Notes under the pieces: generated by a model
What the model saw: only the letters and a program-made list of their open reading frames with translations
The model's database searches: none
Told to the model about the DNA's origin: nothing
Position numbers and translations under genes: made by a program
In this document: piece by piece, positions 51,290 through 60,507 of the stretch
Layout of the letters: each line of letters opens with the position of its first letter
Position numbering within the stretch: position 1 is the first letter of the stretch
NCBI GenBank assembly: GCA_029778535.1
Contig: JAKOQB010000055.1
Location: 1 to 64,000, forward strand
Source: Pseudomonadota bacterium
GTDB lineage: Bacteria; Pseudomonadota; Gammaproteobacteria; Burkholderiales; Burkholderiaceae_F
Reading direction: 5' to 3'
DNA length: 64,000 nt

Positions 51290-52345
51290 TCACAGGATCC
51301 GGTTGAACCACGCCAGCGACAGCCCCGCGGCCGCCAGCAGCAGCACCGCCGCGGCTGCGGCGAACAGCGCCGTGATCTCGCTTTCCCTCTGCTCCAGCAC
51401 CAGCCGCGATGTGAGCGTCTTGTAGATCTTCTTCAGTTGCTCGGCGTCGCCGGCATAGAAGTATTCGCCGGCCGTCATGTGCGCGATCGCCTTCAGCGTC
51501 TCCTCGTCGAGCTGCGCGCGGAACGACCAGCCCTCGAACCCGATCACCTCGCCCTTCACCGTGCCGACGCCGACGGTGTAGACGCGCACGCCGCGATCGG
51601 CTGCGATCTTCGCCGCCTTCAGCGGATCGGGGCCGGTCGTGCGCTGGCCGTCGGACAGCAGGATGATCGCGGCCGACGTGTACGAACCCGGCGGCACCGG
51701 CTTGAACTCCGGCTTCTCCTTGTCGGACTGATCGCGCGAATCGAGAGAGCGCCCGCGCGACGACTCGCGCTCGGGGCCGTAGATCGCCGCGCTGACATCG
51801 ATGCCCGCTTCCGGGAACAGCGCGTCGAGCGCGACCAGCAACCCGCTGCCGGTCGCGGTGCCGCGCTGGAGCTGGAAGCGGTCGATCGCGGCGATCACGT
51901 CCTCGCGGCTGTGCGTCGGCGACTGCACGACGTTCGCGGTGCCGGCGAACGCGACCACGCCGACGCGCGTGCTGGACGGCAGATCGGCGATGAACGCCTT
52001 GGCCGCGTTCTGGGCGGCGACGAGCCGGTTCGGCTCTACGTCCCTGGCGCGCATGCTGCCGGACACGTCGATCGCCAGGATCACGGTCTCCTGCTTGGTC
52101 GGCAGCTTGAGCACCGCCGTCGGCCGCGCGATCGCGACGATCATCAGCGTCAGCGCGGCCAGGAACAGCAGCGGCGGCACGTGGCGGCGGAAGCGCTGGC
52201 CCTGCGTCAGCGCCTCCTTGACCAGGCTCAGGCTCGCGTAGCGCAGCGCGAGCTTCTTGCGCCGGCGCAGCAGCGCGACGTACAGCGCCACCAGCAGCGG
52301 TATCGCCAGCAAGAGCCACAGCGCTTCGGGCCACTGGAAGCTCAT
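51290..52345 (-). CDS. VWA-domain membrane protein (BatA-like)
   Basis: A 351-aa membrane protein with two N-terminal helices (LWLLLAIPLLVALYVALLRR, PPLLFLAALTLMIVAIARPT), a von Willebrand A domain with the MIDAS motif AIDVSGSMRARDVEPNRLVA and IILLSDGQRTTGPDPLKAAK, and a C-terminal helix (ITALFAAAAAVLLLAAAGLS). This is the BatA/CoxE-type partner of MoxR ATPases, thought to act in envelope or metalloprotein assembly. It is coupled to the DUF58 gene by an ATGA overlap. Confidence 0.94.
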   Translation of the reverse strand: MSFQWPEALWLLLAIPLLVALYVALLRRRKKLALRYASLSLVKEALTQGQRFRRHVPPLLFLAALTLMIVAIARPTAVLKLPTKQETVILAIDVSGSMRARDVEPNRLVAAQNAAKAFIADLPSSTRVGVVAFAGTANVVQSPTHSREDVIAAIDRFQLQRGTATGSGLLVALDALFPEAGIDVSAAIYGPERESSRGRSLDSRDQSDKEKPEFKPVPPGSYTSAAIILLSDGQRTTGPDPLKAAKIAADRGVRVYTVGVGTVKGEVIGFEGWSFRAQLDEETLKAIAHMTAGEYFYAGDAEQLKKIYKTLTSRLVLEQRESEITALFAAAAAVLLLAAAGLSLAWFNRIL

Positions 52346-53358
52346 CGCGCCTTCCTCGCGCCGGCCTGTCCGACCAGATGGGCGGGCAGGCGTCCGCCCC
52401 CGGACAACTGCCGGCGCCGCTTGCGCAGGTCGGCAAAGCGCAGGATGGTTTCGACCAGATCGTCTTCGGTCGAAAGCTCCAGCGTGTCGACGCCGGCCTC
52501 GGCGAGCGCGCGGCGCAGCGCAACCTCGCGCGTCTCCGCGGCCGTTGCGAAACGCCGGCGAAAGCCCGCGTCGTGCGTGTCGATCCACATCTGCTCGCCG
52601 GTCTCCGCGTCCTGGAACAGCAGCGCGCCCAGATCCGGCAGCGCGCTTTCCAGCGGGTCGTACAGGCGGATCGCGATCACCTCGTGCCGCTGCGTCAGCC
52701 GCGCCAGCAGCGGCGCCCAGCCGGGTCTGCTGATGAAGTCGGACACCACGAACACCAGCGCGCGCCGGCGCAGCGCACGCAGCGCGGTGCCGAGCAGTTC
52801 GGCGAGATCGGTTTCGCCCGGCTTCGCGACCGGCCGCGTCAGCATGCGGTTGATCAGTTGTAGCACGTGGCGGCGGCCGCCGCCCGGCGGAATCACGGTG
52901 TCGACCTTGCCGCCGTAGATCATCATGCCGGCGCGGTTGCCCCGCCGCGTCAGCACGCGCGCCAGCAGTGCGACGAAATCGCGCGCGACCGCCTGCTTGC
53001 TCATCAAATGAGAGCCGAAGTCGATCGACGCGGTCAGATCGAGCAGGAACCATGCGGCCAGTTCGCGATCCTCGCGGTACTCGCGCACGTACGGCGTCTG
53101 CAGCCGCGCGGTGACGTTCCAGTCGATGTGGCGCACGTCGTCGTGGTACTGGTACTCGCGCAGATCCGCCAGATCGAGCCCGACGCCGCGAAACAGCGTG
53201 CGGTAATCGCCGAACAGTTGTCCGTCGAGCCGGCGCAGCACGGTCCACTCGAGGCGCTTGAGAATCGCCTCGGCCGAGCGCGCCGGGACCGCCGCGCGCG
53301 TCGCTTCGCCCGGCGTGGTCGCCGCCTGCGCGTCAGGCTTGTGCCGGAACCTGAACAT
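52342..53358 (-). CDS. DUF58 domain protein
   Basis: A 338-aa protein. It starts MFRFRHKPDAQAATTPGEAT, then GDYRTLFRGVGLDLADLREY, the R-x-Y-x-x-x-D-D-x-R-x-I-D-W signature YQYHDDVRHIDWNVTARLQT, and a degenerate VWA fold (FLLDLTASIDFGSHLMSKQA). DUF58 proteins link MoxR and VWA membrane proteins. The gene overlaps moxR by 26 bases and batA by four, so all three are tightly coupled. Confidence 0.94.
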   Translation of the reverse strand: MFRFRHKPDAQAATTPGEATRAAVPARSAEAILKRLEWTVLRRLDGQLFGDYRTLFRGVGLDLADLREYQYHDDVRHIDWNVTARLQTPYVREYREDRELAAWFLLDLTASIDFGSHLMSKQAVARDFVALLARVLTRRGNRAGMMIYGGKVDTVIPPGGGRRHVLQLINRMLTRPVAKPGETDLAELLGTALRALRRRALVFVVSDFISRPGWAPLLARLTQRHEVIAIRLYDPLESALPDLGALLFQDAETGEQMWIDTHDAGFRRRFATAAETREVALRRALAEAGVDTLELSTEDDLVETILRFADLRKRRRQLSGGGRLPAHLVGQAGARKAR

Positions 53359-54349
53359 GCGTCTGCAGCGGCTTCTCGGGCGCGGCGACCTTGCGCATGA
53401 TGCGTTCGATCAAATCGTCGGCGGTGATGCCTTCGGCGAGCGCCTCGTACGACAGCACCAGCCGATGGCGCAGCACGTCGGGCACGAGGTCCTTCACGTC
53501 TTCCGGCAGCACGTAGGCGCGGCCGCGCAGGAACGCCAGCGCGCGCGCCGCTTCGATCAGTTGGATCGTGCCGCGCGGGCTGGCGCCGAAGGTCAGGTAG
53601 TGGCCGATGTCCTTGAGGCCGTGGCGCTCGGGCTCGCGCGTCGCGGACACCAGCCGCACCGCGTACTGCATCAGCGACGGATCGACGTAACCCCTGCGGC
53701 ATTCCTTCTGCAGCGCGGCCAACTGCTCGGTGGTCGCGACCTCCGCCACCGCGGTCGCGGGCCCGGTCACGCGCTCGACAATCACGTATTCCTCCTCGTC
53801 GGTCGGATAGCCGACCAGCACCTTCATCATGAAGCGGTCGACCTGCGCTTCGGGCAGCGGGTACGTGCCCTCCGTTTCGATCGGGTTCTGCGTGGCCATC
53901 ACCAGGAACGGCTCCGGCACCGGGTAGGTGTGGCCGGCGATCGTGACCTGGCGCTCCTGCATTACCTCCAGCAGCGCGCTCTGCACCTTGGCCGGCGCGC
54001 GGTTGATCTCGTCGGCGAGCAGCAGGTTGGTGAACACCGGGCCGAGCGAGGTCGCGAAGTCGCCGGTCTTCTGGTTGTAGATGCGCGTTCCGATCAGGTC
54101 CGCGGGCACGAGGTCGGGCGTGAACTGGATGCGCTTGTGATTGCCGCGGATCGTCTGCGCCAGCGTCTTGACCGTCAGCGTCTTTGCGAGTCCCGGCACC
54201 CCTTCGACCAGCAGGTGGCCCTGCGCGAGCGTGGCCACCAGCACGCGTTCGAGAAAATGGTCCTGGCCGACGACGACGCGCTTAACCTCGAACAGGATGC
54301 GCTCCATGGTCGAGGAGATCGTCTCCAGACTCGGTCTTGTTTCATCCAT
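53333..54349 (-). CDS. MoxR-family AAA+ ATPase
   Basis: A 338-aa AAA+ chaperone of the MoxR type. Walker A is GVPGLAKT at 50-57, Walker B LLLADEINRAPAKVQSALLE, and the family's QNPIETEGTYPLPEAQ follows. RYVLSYEALAEGITADDLIE-like C-terminal helices end the lid. It acts with the DUF58 and VWA proteins downstream in assembling or metal-loading an unknown target. ATG 54349 is 24 bases after the protease stop. Confidence 0.95.
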   Translation of the reverse strand: MDETRPSLETISSTMERILFEVKRVVVGQDHFLERVLVATLAQGHLLVEGVPGLAKTLTVKTLAQTIRGNHKRIQFTPDLVPADLIGTRIYNQKTGDFATSLGPVFTNLLLADEINRAPAKVQSALLEVMQERQVTIAGHTYPVPEPFLVMATQNPIETEGTYPLPEAQVDRFMMKVLVGYPTDEEEYVIVERVTGPATAVAEVATTEQLAALQKECRRGYVDPSLMQYAVRLVSATREPERHGLKDIGHYLTFGASPRGTIQLIEAARALAFLRGRAYVLPEDVKDLVPDVLRHRLVLSYEALAEGITADDLIERIMRKVAAPEKPLQTHVQVPAQA

Positions 54350-54373
54350 TGCGGCAGTCCTGCTGCGAAGATT

Positions 54374-55288
54374 TCAGAACGGGTGAATGCCCACGCCGGC
54401 GGCGGCGTTCTCGATCGGCACCGCGAAGCCGATGCCGATGAACACGCGCTCGCGTGTCGGATTCAGGATCGCGGTCACGATGCCTACCACTTCGCCGCGC
54501 ATCGTCACCAGCGGCCCGCCGGAATTGCCCGGGTTCGCGGCCGCGTCGAACTGGATCAGGTTCGTCAGCACGCGCTTGCCCTGCGGCGAGCGGAATTCGC
54601 GCCCGAGACCGGAGATCACGCCGGCCGAAACCGACGGGCCGATGCCGAACGGGAACCCGACCGCGACCACCTGATCGCCGGGCGCCAGATCGCCGGTGGA
54701 GCGCAGCGTCGCAGGCTTCAGATCGTCGGGCACGACCCGCGCCTTCAGCACCGCGAGGTCGTTTTCCGGCTGCGTCGACACCAGCGTGGCCTCCGATTCG
54801 CTGCCGTCGGCGAATGTGATCATCAGCTTTTCCGCGCCGACCGCGACGTGCAGGTTGGTCAGGATGATCCCGCTTTCGACGATCACCACGCCGGAACCGA
54901 CGCCCTCCTCGAGGTCGGCATCGCCGCGCTCGCCGGGCGACATGCCGCGCACGCGCACGACCGACGGCCGCACGATCTCGGCCGCCTTCGCCGCAGGCGA
55001 CGGCAGTTCCTCGCTGGCGAGGGTGTGCAACACCGCGCGGTCGATGTCCTTTTGCGTCAGCGCGCGCTGGCCGGGGCCGCCCGGCCTCAGCGCAATCGCC
55101 GCGAGAGTCGCCAGCAAGGCGCCGGCGGCAAACAGCAGCGCGCGCTCGTGGCGCGCCGCGAATCGGCGCAGTGCGCCGGGCTCGCTGCTCTGCGCCGGCG
55201 CCGCGGCATCGCCGCCCGCCGCCGGCGCGGAATCGCCCAGCGGCCGGTGCGCCGCGCGCGATTGGCTGTACAGGGCCGCTCGTCTCAT
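54374..55288 (-). CDS. membrane-anchored DegP-like serine protease, no PDZ domain
   Basis: A 304-aa trypsin-fold protease. One membrane helix at about 50-67 (ALLFAAGALLATLAAIAL) anchors it with the protease domain outside. Catalytic triad: H147 (TNLHVA), D177 (ENDLAVL), S256 (ANPGNSGGPL). The chain ends at the protease core, so the PDZ domains of DegS/DegP are absent. It is placed directly upstream of moxR on the same strand, so it may be a quality-control partner of that unit. Confidence 0.93.
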   Translation of the reverse strand: MRRAALYSQSRAAHRPLGDSAPAAGGDAAAPAQSSEPGALRRFAARHERALLFAAGALLATLAAIALRPGGPGQRALTQKDIDRAVLHTLASEELPSPAAKAAEIVRPSVVRVRGMSPGERGDADLEEGVGSGVVIVESGIILTNLHVAVGAEKLMITFADGSESEATLVSTQPENDLAVLKARVVPDDLKPATLRSTGDLAPGDQVVAVGFPFGIGPSVSAGVISGLGREFRSPQGKRVLTNLIQFDAAANPGNSGGPLVTMRGEVVGIVTAILNPTRERVFIGIGFAVPIENAAAGVGIHPF

Positions 55289-55504
55289 CGGTACAAGAAC
55301 ATACGCAACTCAACGATATTCCGAAAATGATGCGGCGGGCAGGTCCGCATGACGCGAGCGCGGCAGGTCGACGGACGGTACCCTGCGTGCGTCGCGATTC
55401 CTCGACCGGTCCGCACCTGCTGCTGCCCGGTATCGTGCAACGCGCTTCGGTGCCTGAGGTCATATTGGCGTAGATTCGTATTCATTTCACTTCGGGATCG
55501 ATCG

Positions 55505-55942
55505 ATGCAAGCGCCGAACCGCACGCTTCAACCCGCCCACTGGCCGCGTCCGCGCGGCTACGCCAACGGCATCGCCGCAGTCGGCACGCACGTGGCGATC
55601 GCCGGCCAGATCGGCTGGAACGACACGGAGCAGTTCGAGACCGACGACCTCGTCGGCCAGGTGCGGCAGGCGCTGGCCAACGTGCTCACCGTGCTCGCTG
55701 AAGCAGGCGGCCGGCCTGAGCACATCGTCCGCATGACGTGGTACCTCGTGGACAAGCGCGAATACCTGACACGCGTGCGAGAGATCGGCGCCGCCTATCG
55801 CGAGGTGATGACCCTGGGCGGCAACGTGCACTACCCGGCAATGAGCGCGGTGCAGGTGGTCGCGCTGATGGAGGATCGCGCCAAGGTCGAGATCGAATGC
55901 ACGGCGGTGATTCCGCCGGTCGAGGCGCGCGACGTGCCGTAG
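55505..55942 (+). CDS. RidA family protein
   Basis: RidA/YjgF-like enamine-imine deaminase (145 aa). It starts [20 protein letters not shown], then [60 protein letters not shown], with the family Arg in that area, and [20 protein letters not shown]. The Glu near the end fits the active-site E. It is placed 40 bases before glutaryl-CoA dehydrogenase in the same direction. Gap 55289-55504 is a divergent promoter region with no clear -35/-10 pair. Confidence 0.92.
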   Translation: MQAPNRTLQPAHWPRPRGYANGIAAVGTHVAIAGQIGWNDTEQFETDDLVGQVRQALANVLTVLAEAGGRPEHIVRMTWYLVDKREYLTRVREIGAAYREVMTLGGNVHYPAMSAVQVVALMEDRAKVEIECTAVIPPVEARDVP

Positions 55943-55982
55943 CCGCGCGCCGCGCGTAAACTTCGCCCTGGAGGGATCCTGC

Positions 55983-57185
55983 ATGAATGCGCCGGGCACG
56001 ACATCGCGATTGAGAGTTCCGTTCAAATGGGATGACCCGCTGCTGCTCGATGCCCAGCTCACCGACGACGAGCGCATGGTGCGCGACGCGGCCGCGCGCT
56101 ATGCGCAGGACAAGCTGGCGCCGCGCGTGCTCGATGCCTTCCGCAACGAGAGGACCGATCCGGCGATCTTCCGCGAGATGGGCGAGCTTGGGCTGCTCGG
56201 CCCGACGATCCCCGCCGCGTACGGCGGACCGGAGCTGAGCTACGTCAGCTACGGACTGATCGCGCGCGAGATCGAGCGTGTCGACTCCGGCTACCGTTCG
56301 ATGATGAGCGTGCAGTCCTCGCTGGTGATGCTGCCGATCTACGAATTCGGCACCGAGGCACAGCGCCAGAAGTACCTGCCGAAGCTCGCCACCGGCGAAT
56401 GGATCGGCTGCTTCGGCCTGACCGAGCCGAACCACGGCTCAGACCCCGGCAACATGGCGTCGCGCGCAAAGAAAGTCGACGGCGGCTATCGCCTGACCGG
56501 TGCCAAGATGTGGATCAGCAACTCGCCGATCGCCGACGTGTTCGTCGTGTGGGCGAAGAACGATGCCGGCGTGATCCGCGGCTTCATTCTCGACAAGGGC
56601 ATGAAGGGCCTTTCGGCACCGGCGATCAAGGGCAAGGTCGGATTGCGCGCGTCGATCACCGGCGAGATCGTGATGGACGAAGTCTTCGTGCCGGCCGAGA
56701 ACGAACTGCCGAATGCCGAAGGACTGGGCGGCCCGTTGAAGTGCCTGGATTCGGCGCGCTTCGGCATTGCCTGGGGCGCGCTCGGGGCCGCCGAGGACTG
56801 CTGGTTCAGAGCGCGGCAGTACGTGCTCGACCGCAAGCAGTTCGGCCGCCCGCTGGCCGCGAACCAGCTGATCCAGAAGAAGCTCGCCGACATGCAGACC
56901 GAGATCACGCTCGGCCTGCAGGGCTGCCTGCGGCTCGGCCGCATGAAGGAAGAAGGCACGGCCGCGGTTGAGATCACCAGCATCATGAAGCGCAACTCGT
57001 GCGGCAAGGCGCTCGACATCGCACGCCTGGCGCGCGACATGCTCGGCGGCAACGGGATTTCGGACGAGTTCGGCGTCGCCCGGCATCTCGTCAACCTCGA
57101 GGCCGTCAACACCTACGAAGGCACACACGACATCCATGCGCTGATCCTCGGCCGCGCGCAGACGGGGATTCAGGCGTTCATGTGA
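55983..57185 (+). CDS. gcdH: glutaryl-CoA dehydrogenase
   Basis: Acyl-CoA dehydrogenase (400 aa) oxidising and decarboxylating glutaryl-CoA to crotonyl-CoA in lysine and tryptophan breakdown. [20 protein letters not shown] is the GCDH form of the flavin-binding loop, and [20 protein letters not shown] carries the catalytic base E379. GCDH-specific [20 protein letters not shown] and [20 protein letters not shown] also match. An AGGGAT site precedes ATG 55983. ETF supplies the electron sink. Confidence 0.96.
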   Translation: MNAPGTTSRLRVPFKWDDPLLLDAQLTDDERMVRDAAARYAQDKLAPRVLDAFRNERTDPAIFREMGELGLLGPTIPAAYGGPELSYVSYGLIAREIERVDSGYRSMMSVQSSLVMLPIYEFGTEAQRQKYLPKLATGEWIGCFGLTEPNHGSDPGNMASRAKKVDGGYRLTGAKMWISNSPIADVFVVWAKNDAGVIRGFILDKGMKGLSAPAIKGKVGLRASITGEIVMDEVFVPAENELPNAEGLGGPLKCLDSARFGIAWGALGAAEDCWFRARQYVLDRKQFGRPLAANQLIQKKLADMQTEITLGLQGCLRLGRMKEEGTAAVEITSIMKRNSCGKALDIARLARDMLGGNGISDEFGVARHLVNLEAVNTYEGTHDIHALILGRAQTGIQAFM

Positions 57186-57260
57186 CTGCGCGACAGGCGT
57201 TTCGCCGGTCGAATGCAGCCAGCGACGCGGATCGGGCACGAAGCCGTGCCCTGCACCGAC

Positions 57261-58580
57261 CTAATTTGCAGAGCGCAGTGAAGCCAGGCGTTTGCGCGCG
57301 TCGGCTGCTCTAGGCTCCGTCAGTCCGAGCTTCAATGCGCGCTCGAGCGCCGCAGCCGCTTCCTGGTTCCTTCCGCTTTCCATTTGAACGAGACCGAGGT
57401 GAAACGGGCTGTCGGCAAAGCGCGGGTCCGCATCTGACGCTTGTTCGAATGCCCGTATCGCATCGCCCGCTTCGCCACGGGCCCGATGCACCCATCCAAG
57501 CGTATCCAGGAAGACCGCATTGCGCGGTTGCAGCGACAGCGCCTGCTTGGCAAACGAGAGCGCTTCGTCGAGGTTCGCCTTTCGTTCCGCAAGCAGCCAT
57601 GCCAGGTTGTTCAGTGCCATCGCATTGCCCTGATCGCGCTTGACTGTCTCGCGATAGGCCGCTTCAGCCGCGGCCGTATCGCCGCTTTGAACCAGCAGAT
57701 TGGCCAGCCGGAAGTGCACTTCGGCAACGTCAGGGAATTCACGTGCGACGCGCCTTCCCTGTTCGAGCGCGGCATTCGTGTCGCCGCGCGCCGCAAGTAT
57801 GTCGGCGCGATCGAGCTGCAATTGAGGAAGTTTGGGCGCCAGCTTGATCGCCGCATCGATCGTGGCCAGTGCCTTGTCGAATGACCGCTGCTCCGTGTGC
57901 AGCCGAGCCAAGGCCTGCAGCGGCGCGATGTCCTTGGGTGCCAGCGCGGCCGCCTTTTCGAGCGCGGCGGCGGCCTCTTGTGGCTTTCCTCCCAGTGACA
58001 GCGCCACTCCGAGTCCGTAGTGAGCAAACGCGGAATCCGGCCGGATCTGCACTGCTCGCTGAAACTGCTGGACGCTTTCAGAGGAACGGCGCTGCTCCAG
58101 ATACAGGTCCCCCAACTCGATATGCGCGGGCGCCACGGCTGTACCGATCTGAACCGCACGCTTCAAGGCGGCCTCGGCGCGAACCGGATCGCGTTGACCA
58201 CGGTAGAAACGCCCGAGGCCGAGGTAAACGGCGGGGTTGGACGGTGCGAGGGCCTGGGCCCGCTTCAAGTAGGCCTCGGCCTCCTTGGTGCGACCCTGCC
58301 GCGATGCGACGTCGGCGAGCCCCAGCAGCGGCTCCGCGACCCTGGAGTCCAGCCTTTCCGCCCCGGCGAACTCCCGCTGTGCCGTCGCGAGGTCGTTGCG
58401 GAGCAACGCTTGCACACCACGGCGGAATGCCGCTGCAGCAGGTGAGTCCGCAGGGGCTCCGACATCCTTGCCCGGATCGCGCAGGATCGGGGCGGCACTT
58501 GCGATATCGGGATTCCAAATCGACGCTGCAAGCAGGAACGAAGCGACGACGGCAGGAGCATTCAGGCGACGCAAGTGCAT
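57261..58580 (-). CDS. exported TPR-repeat protein
   Basis: A 439-aa protein with an N-terminal signal (MHLRRLNAPAVVASFLLAAS) and about ten tetratricopeptide repeats of 34 residues, seen as A-x-A-x-x-x-L-x-x-A-x-x-x-x-P units, for example AEAYLKRAQALAPSNPAVYL and AEAALKRAVQIGTAVAPAHI. ATG 58580 is used; a GTG 24 bases earlier is possible. TPR proteins are often part of PEP-CTERM/exosortase loci, and this one follows a PEP-CTERM gene. Its codons look slightly less GC-biased than its neighbours. Confidence 0.88.
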   Translation of the reverse strand: MHLRRLNAPAVVASFLLAASIWNPDIASAAPILRDPGKDVGAPADSPAAAAFRRGVQALLRNDLATAQREFAGAERLDSRVAEPLLGLADVASRQGRTKEAEAYLKRAQALAPSNPAVYLGLGRFYRGQRDPVRAEAALKRAVQIGTAVAPAHIELGDLYLEQRRSSESVQQFQRAVQIRPDSAFAHYGLGVALSLGGKPQEAAAALEKAAALAPKDIAPLQALARLHTEQRSFDKALATIDAAIKLAPKLPQLQLDRADILAARGDTNAALEQGRRVAREFPDVAEVHFRLANLLVQSGDTAAAEAAYRETVKRDQGNAMALNNLAWLLAERKANLDEALSFAKQALSLQPRNAVFLDTLGWVHRARGEAGDAIRAFEQASDADPRFADSPFHLGLVQMESGRNQEAAAALERALKLGLTEPRAADARKRLASLRSAN

Positions 58581-58666
58581 GACGGAATCCACGCTGAGGG
58601 GCACGGAGTCGGTATCAGTGTTACCGCATCATCGCATGACACGCTTTCCGCTTGCGAAAATGAAAA

Positions 58667-58694
58667 GGGCCCGACTTCCTGAGAAGACGGGCCC
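58667..58694 (-). terminator. Rho-independent terminator of the PEP-CTERM gene
   Basis: Read on the minus strand: GGGCCCG-T-CTTC-TCAG-GAAG-T-CGGGCCC, two stacked stems, followed by TTTTCATTTT. It starts 29 bases after the PEP-CTERM stop and is the cleanest intrinsic terminator in the window. Confidence 0.9.
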
Positions 58695-58722
58695 AAGACT
58701 TCCGAAGCGGCGGTCGCAACGT

Positions 58723-59733
58723 TTATCGCGTCACGGCCGGGCGTCGCCGCGCCAATCCGATGCCCAGCATTCCCAAGCCAACCAGCGCCAGGGTCGCGGG
58801 CTCAGGCACTGTAGGCGGCTGGCAGTCCGGACACGTGACGGTCGCTTCGCCGCTCACCTTGAACACGGCCAGGAAGATGTTGTCGTCATTCGACGGATTC
58901 AGCGTGTCGATCTTGATCGCCGTGTCGCCCAGCGCAATCTGCGGAATGAGGTTGTAGCGCTCGTGATCGTTCGGGATCGTCGGAAGAAGCGCCGAGAACG
59001 GATCCGTGTCACCGCCGACGGTGATCAGGTTGCCGTTGTTCGGCGTCGCATCGACGCTGTCGTCGTTGCATCCAGCGTTATTGGTGATGACGGTCGAGTT
59101 CACCGTCACCTGCGACGTCTGGCTCCCGCCCGAGCAGTTGGTTCCGTCGAAGCTGAAGCCGATGCCCAACCGCATCTCGGCCGTAAAGCCGGCGGCGGTC
59201 GGATCCAGCGCGCTGGCGAAGTTCAACGTTGCCGTGTCGCCGGTGGAGGCAGAAAAGCCGTCGAGAATAGCGATCGTCCGCGTCGGGCCGCCCGTATTCA
59301 ACACGATCACCAGCGCCTCTCCGTCCTGGACGCCGGAGGTCTCGGTAATGCTGAACGTGTATACGCCGCCTGAGCCGCCATCGATGACGGGCTTGACGAT
59401 GCTGGTGACGTCGGCGCGGAATGCCTGAAGAATGCCCACGTTGATACCGAGCGCAGTCGAATAATTGACGGCAGTACCGTTCAGCGTCCCGCCGACGGCG
59501 GCCGAACCACCGAAACTGGACGTGTAGAGATACGCGGCCACCACCGTAGCTCCGGCAGCAATCGGGCCCGTGCTGATATTCCCGGACTGGGACGTCGAGC
59601 CCCACCCGGACGTGGACACGTCGTACCCACCTACAAATGTCTGAAACGTGGACAACGACGCCGCGGCCGGCGCGGCGAGGCCAATGCCGGCCACGGCGCT
59701 GGCTGCAAGTAGCGCGTTACGAAGCCTTCTCAT
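58723..59733 (-). CDS. PEP-CTERM sorting-signal protein
   Basis: A 336-aa exported protein. Signal peptide MRRLRNALLAASAVAGIGLA, then a beta-rich extracellular body with many Thr, Ser and Asn, e.g. TFVGGYDVSTSGWGSTSQSG. The C-terminal sorting tag is VPEPATLALVGLGMLGIGLA then RRRPAVTR: PEP motif, membrane helix and basic tail, the substrate form for exosortase. A Cys pair (VTCPDCQPP) precedes the tag. No exosortase gene is in the window, so processing must depend on a distant locus. Expression appears RpoN-dependent. Confidence 0.95.
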   Translation of the reverse strand: MRRLRNALLAASAVAGIGLAAPAAASLSTFQTFVGGYDVSTSGWGSTSQSGNISTGPIAAGATVVAAYLYTSSFGGSAAVGGTLNGTAVNYSTALGINVGILQAFRADVTSIVKPVIDGGSGGVYTFSITETSGVQDGEALVIVLNTGGPTRTIAILDGFSASTGDTATLNFASALDPTAAGFTAEMRLGIGFSFDGTNCSGGSQTSQVTVNSTVITNNAGCNDDSVDATPNNGNLITVGGDTDPFSALLPTIPNDHERYNLIPQIALGDTAIKIDTLNPSNDDNIFLAVFKVSGEATVTCPDCQPPTVPEPATLALVGLGMLGIGLARRRPAVTR

Positions 59734-59784
59734 CTCTTCTCCTTCCGTGGAATCCGCTTTGGCGAGATCGCCGTCCTGTGGGCG

Positions 59785-59800
59785 AGCAATCCGCGTGCCA
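59785..59800 (-). promoter_or_regulatory. sigma-54 (RpoN) -24/-12 promoter
   Basis: On the minus strand: TGGCACG-CGGA-TTGCT, a complete match to the RpoN consensus TGGCACG-N4-TTGCW. The expected transcript start is near 59775, leaving a leader of about 40 bases before ATG 59733 with GGAAGGAGAAG as ribosome site. Confidence 0.9.
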
Positions 59801-59864
59801 GTTCATTCAAGTAGCTGTTTTTGCGGAGAATCGACTCAATGAGCCGCTCGAAGCGGGCGCCGGC

Positions 59865-59899
59865 TGTAAACAATTCCGACGCCCGGATTCCGGGCGTCG
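59865..59899 (-). promoter_or_regulatory. candidate enhancer element and palindrome
   Basis: GTCGGAA-TTG-TTTACA (minus strand, 59880-59865) lies about 65 bases upstream of the -24 box, adjoining the palindrome CGACGCCCGG-ATT-CCGGGCGTCG (59877-59899). The position suits an enhancer-binding site of a PrsR-like activator of PEP-CTERM genes; the identity is inferred. Confidence 0.5.
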
Positions 59900-60056
59900 C
59901 GGTCAGAGGCGCGCCCGCGCTCGCAACCGGCGGTTTGTCATGCGATGGAGGCTTCGCGAGCAGGGCATGGAGGCCCAAGCGATAGCGGATCTTCGCCGCC
60001 CGTCTTGAGCGCTTTAAGCCGTGAGTCCGGGACTGAATCCGGCTCGCACGCGAAGT

Positions 60057-60081
60057 CGGCCTCCCGGCATGCGGGAGGCCG
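60057..60081 (-). terminator. Hairpin after the GYD gene
   Basis: CGGCCTCCCG-GCATG-CGGGAGGCCG forms a 10-bp stem eight bases beyond the GYD stop. There is no T-run, so intrinsic termination may be weak. Confidence 0.6.
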
Positions 60082-60088
60082 AGAACCA

Positions 60089-60379
60089 CTACGGCATGTT
60101 GGCGATGATCTTCGCGAACTCGTCCAGCGAGTAGGCGCGCATCGTCTGCGACCGGACGTTGCCCATCGAGCCCACCTTCAGCAACGCGGTCGTGCAGGCT
60201 TCATCCGAGCCCTCGACGGTCACCACCATGTCATACGCGCCGACCGTGTAGTACATGCTCTTCACGGTGACACCCAGCTTTGCCGCCAGCGCCTTGAACG
60301 CATCGGCGCGCGCCGGCGATTCCTTCACGTTCCGTATCCCTTGCTCGGTAAAGCTCACCAGACTGATGTAAGTCGCCAT
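60089..60379 (-). CDS. GYD domain protein
   Basis: A 96-aa protein of the GYD family, ferredoxin-like fold. ATG 60379, with AGGAGAG upstream, reads MATYISLVSFTEQGIRNVKE, SPARADAFKALAAKLGVTVK, then YTVGAYDMVVTVEGSDEACT, where GAYD replaces the usual GxYD name motif. Function unknown. It is a single gene between two hairpins. Confidence 0.93.
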   Translation of the reverse strand: MATYISLVSFTEQGIRNVKESPARADAFKALAAKLGVTVKSMYYTVGAYDMVVTVEGSDEACTTALLKVGSMGNVRSQTMRAYSLDEFAKIIANMP

Positions 60380-60507
60380 CGCTGCTCTCCTGGATTGCGC
60401 TGCAGTTGCTGCGCCAGAGTCCGGCGCCGTCGCGCCGCGCCCGGCGCTGCCAGTGATACTCGCGCCGAAATGCAAGTCAATGCCCGGACGCGAATCCGGC
60501 ACGCAGC

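Larger units (their letters stand above)
59734..60088. other. 355-base regulatory gap upstream of the PEP-CTERM gene
   Basis: No gene is supported here. The gap holds a consensus sigma-54 promoter (59785-59800), a TGTAAA/TTCCGAC element next to a palindrome (59865-59899), and a hairpin at the GYD gene end (60057-60081). The stretch 59900-60056 shows nothing recognisable. Confidence 0.6.

Noticed and set aside
55289..55504. Promoter pairs in the protease/RidA divergent gap
   Set aside because: AT-rich pieces exist (AATATC, TATGTT) but no -35/-10 pair has convincing spacing.
59734..60088. A 119-codon minus-strand frame upstream of the PEP-CTERM gene
   Set aside because: It spans the sigma-54 promoter and hairpins, has no ribosome site and no family resemblance.
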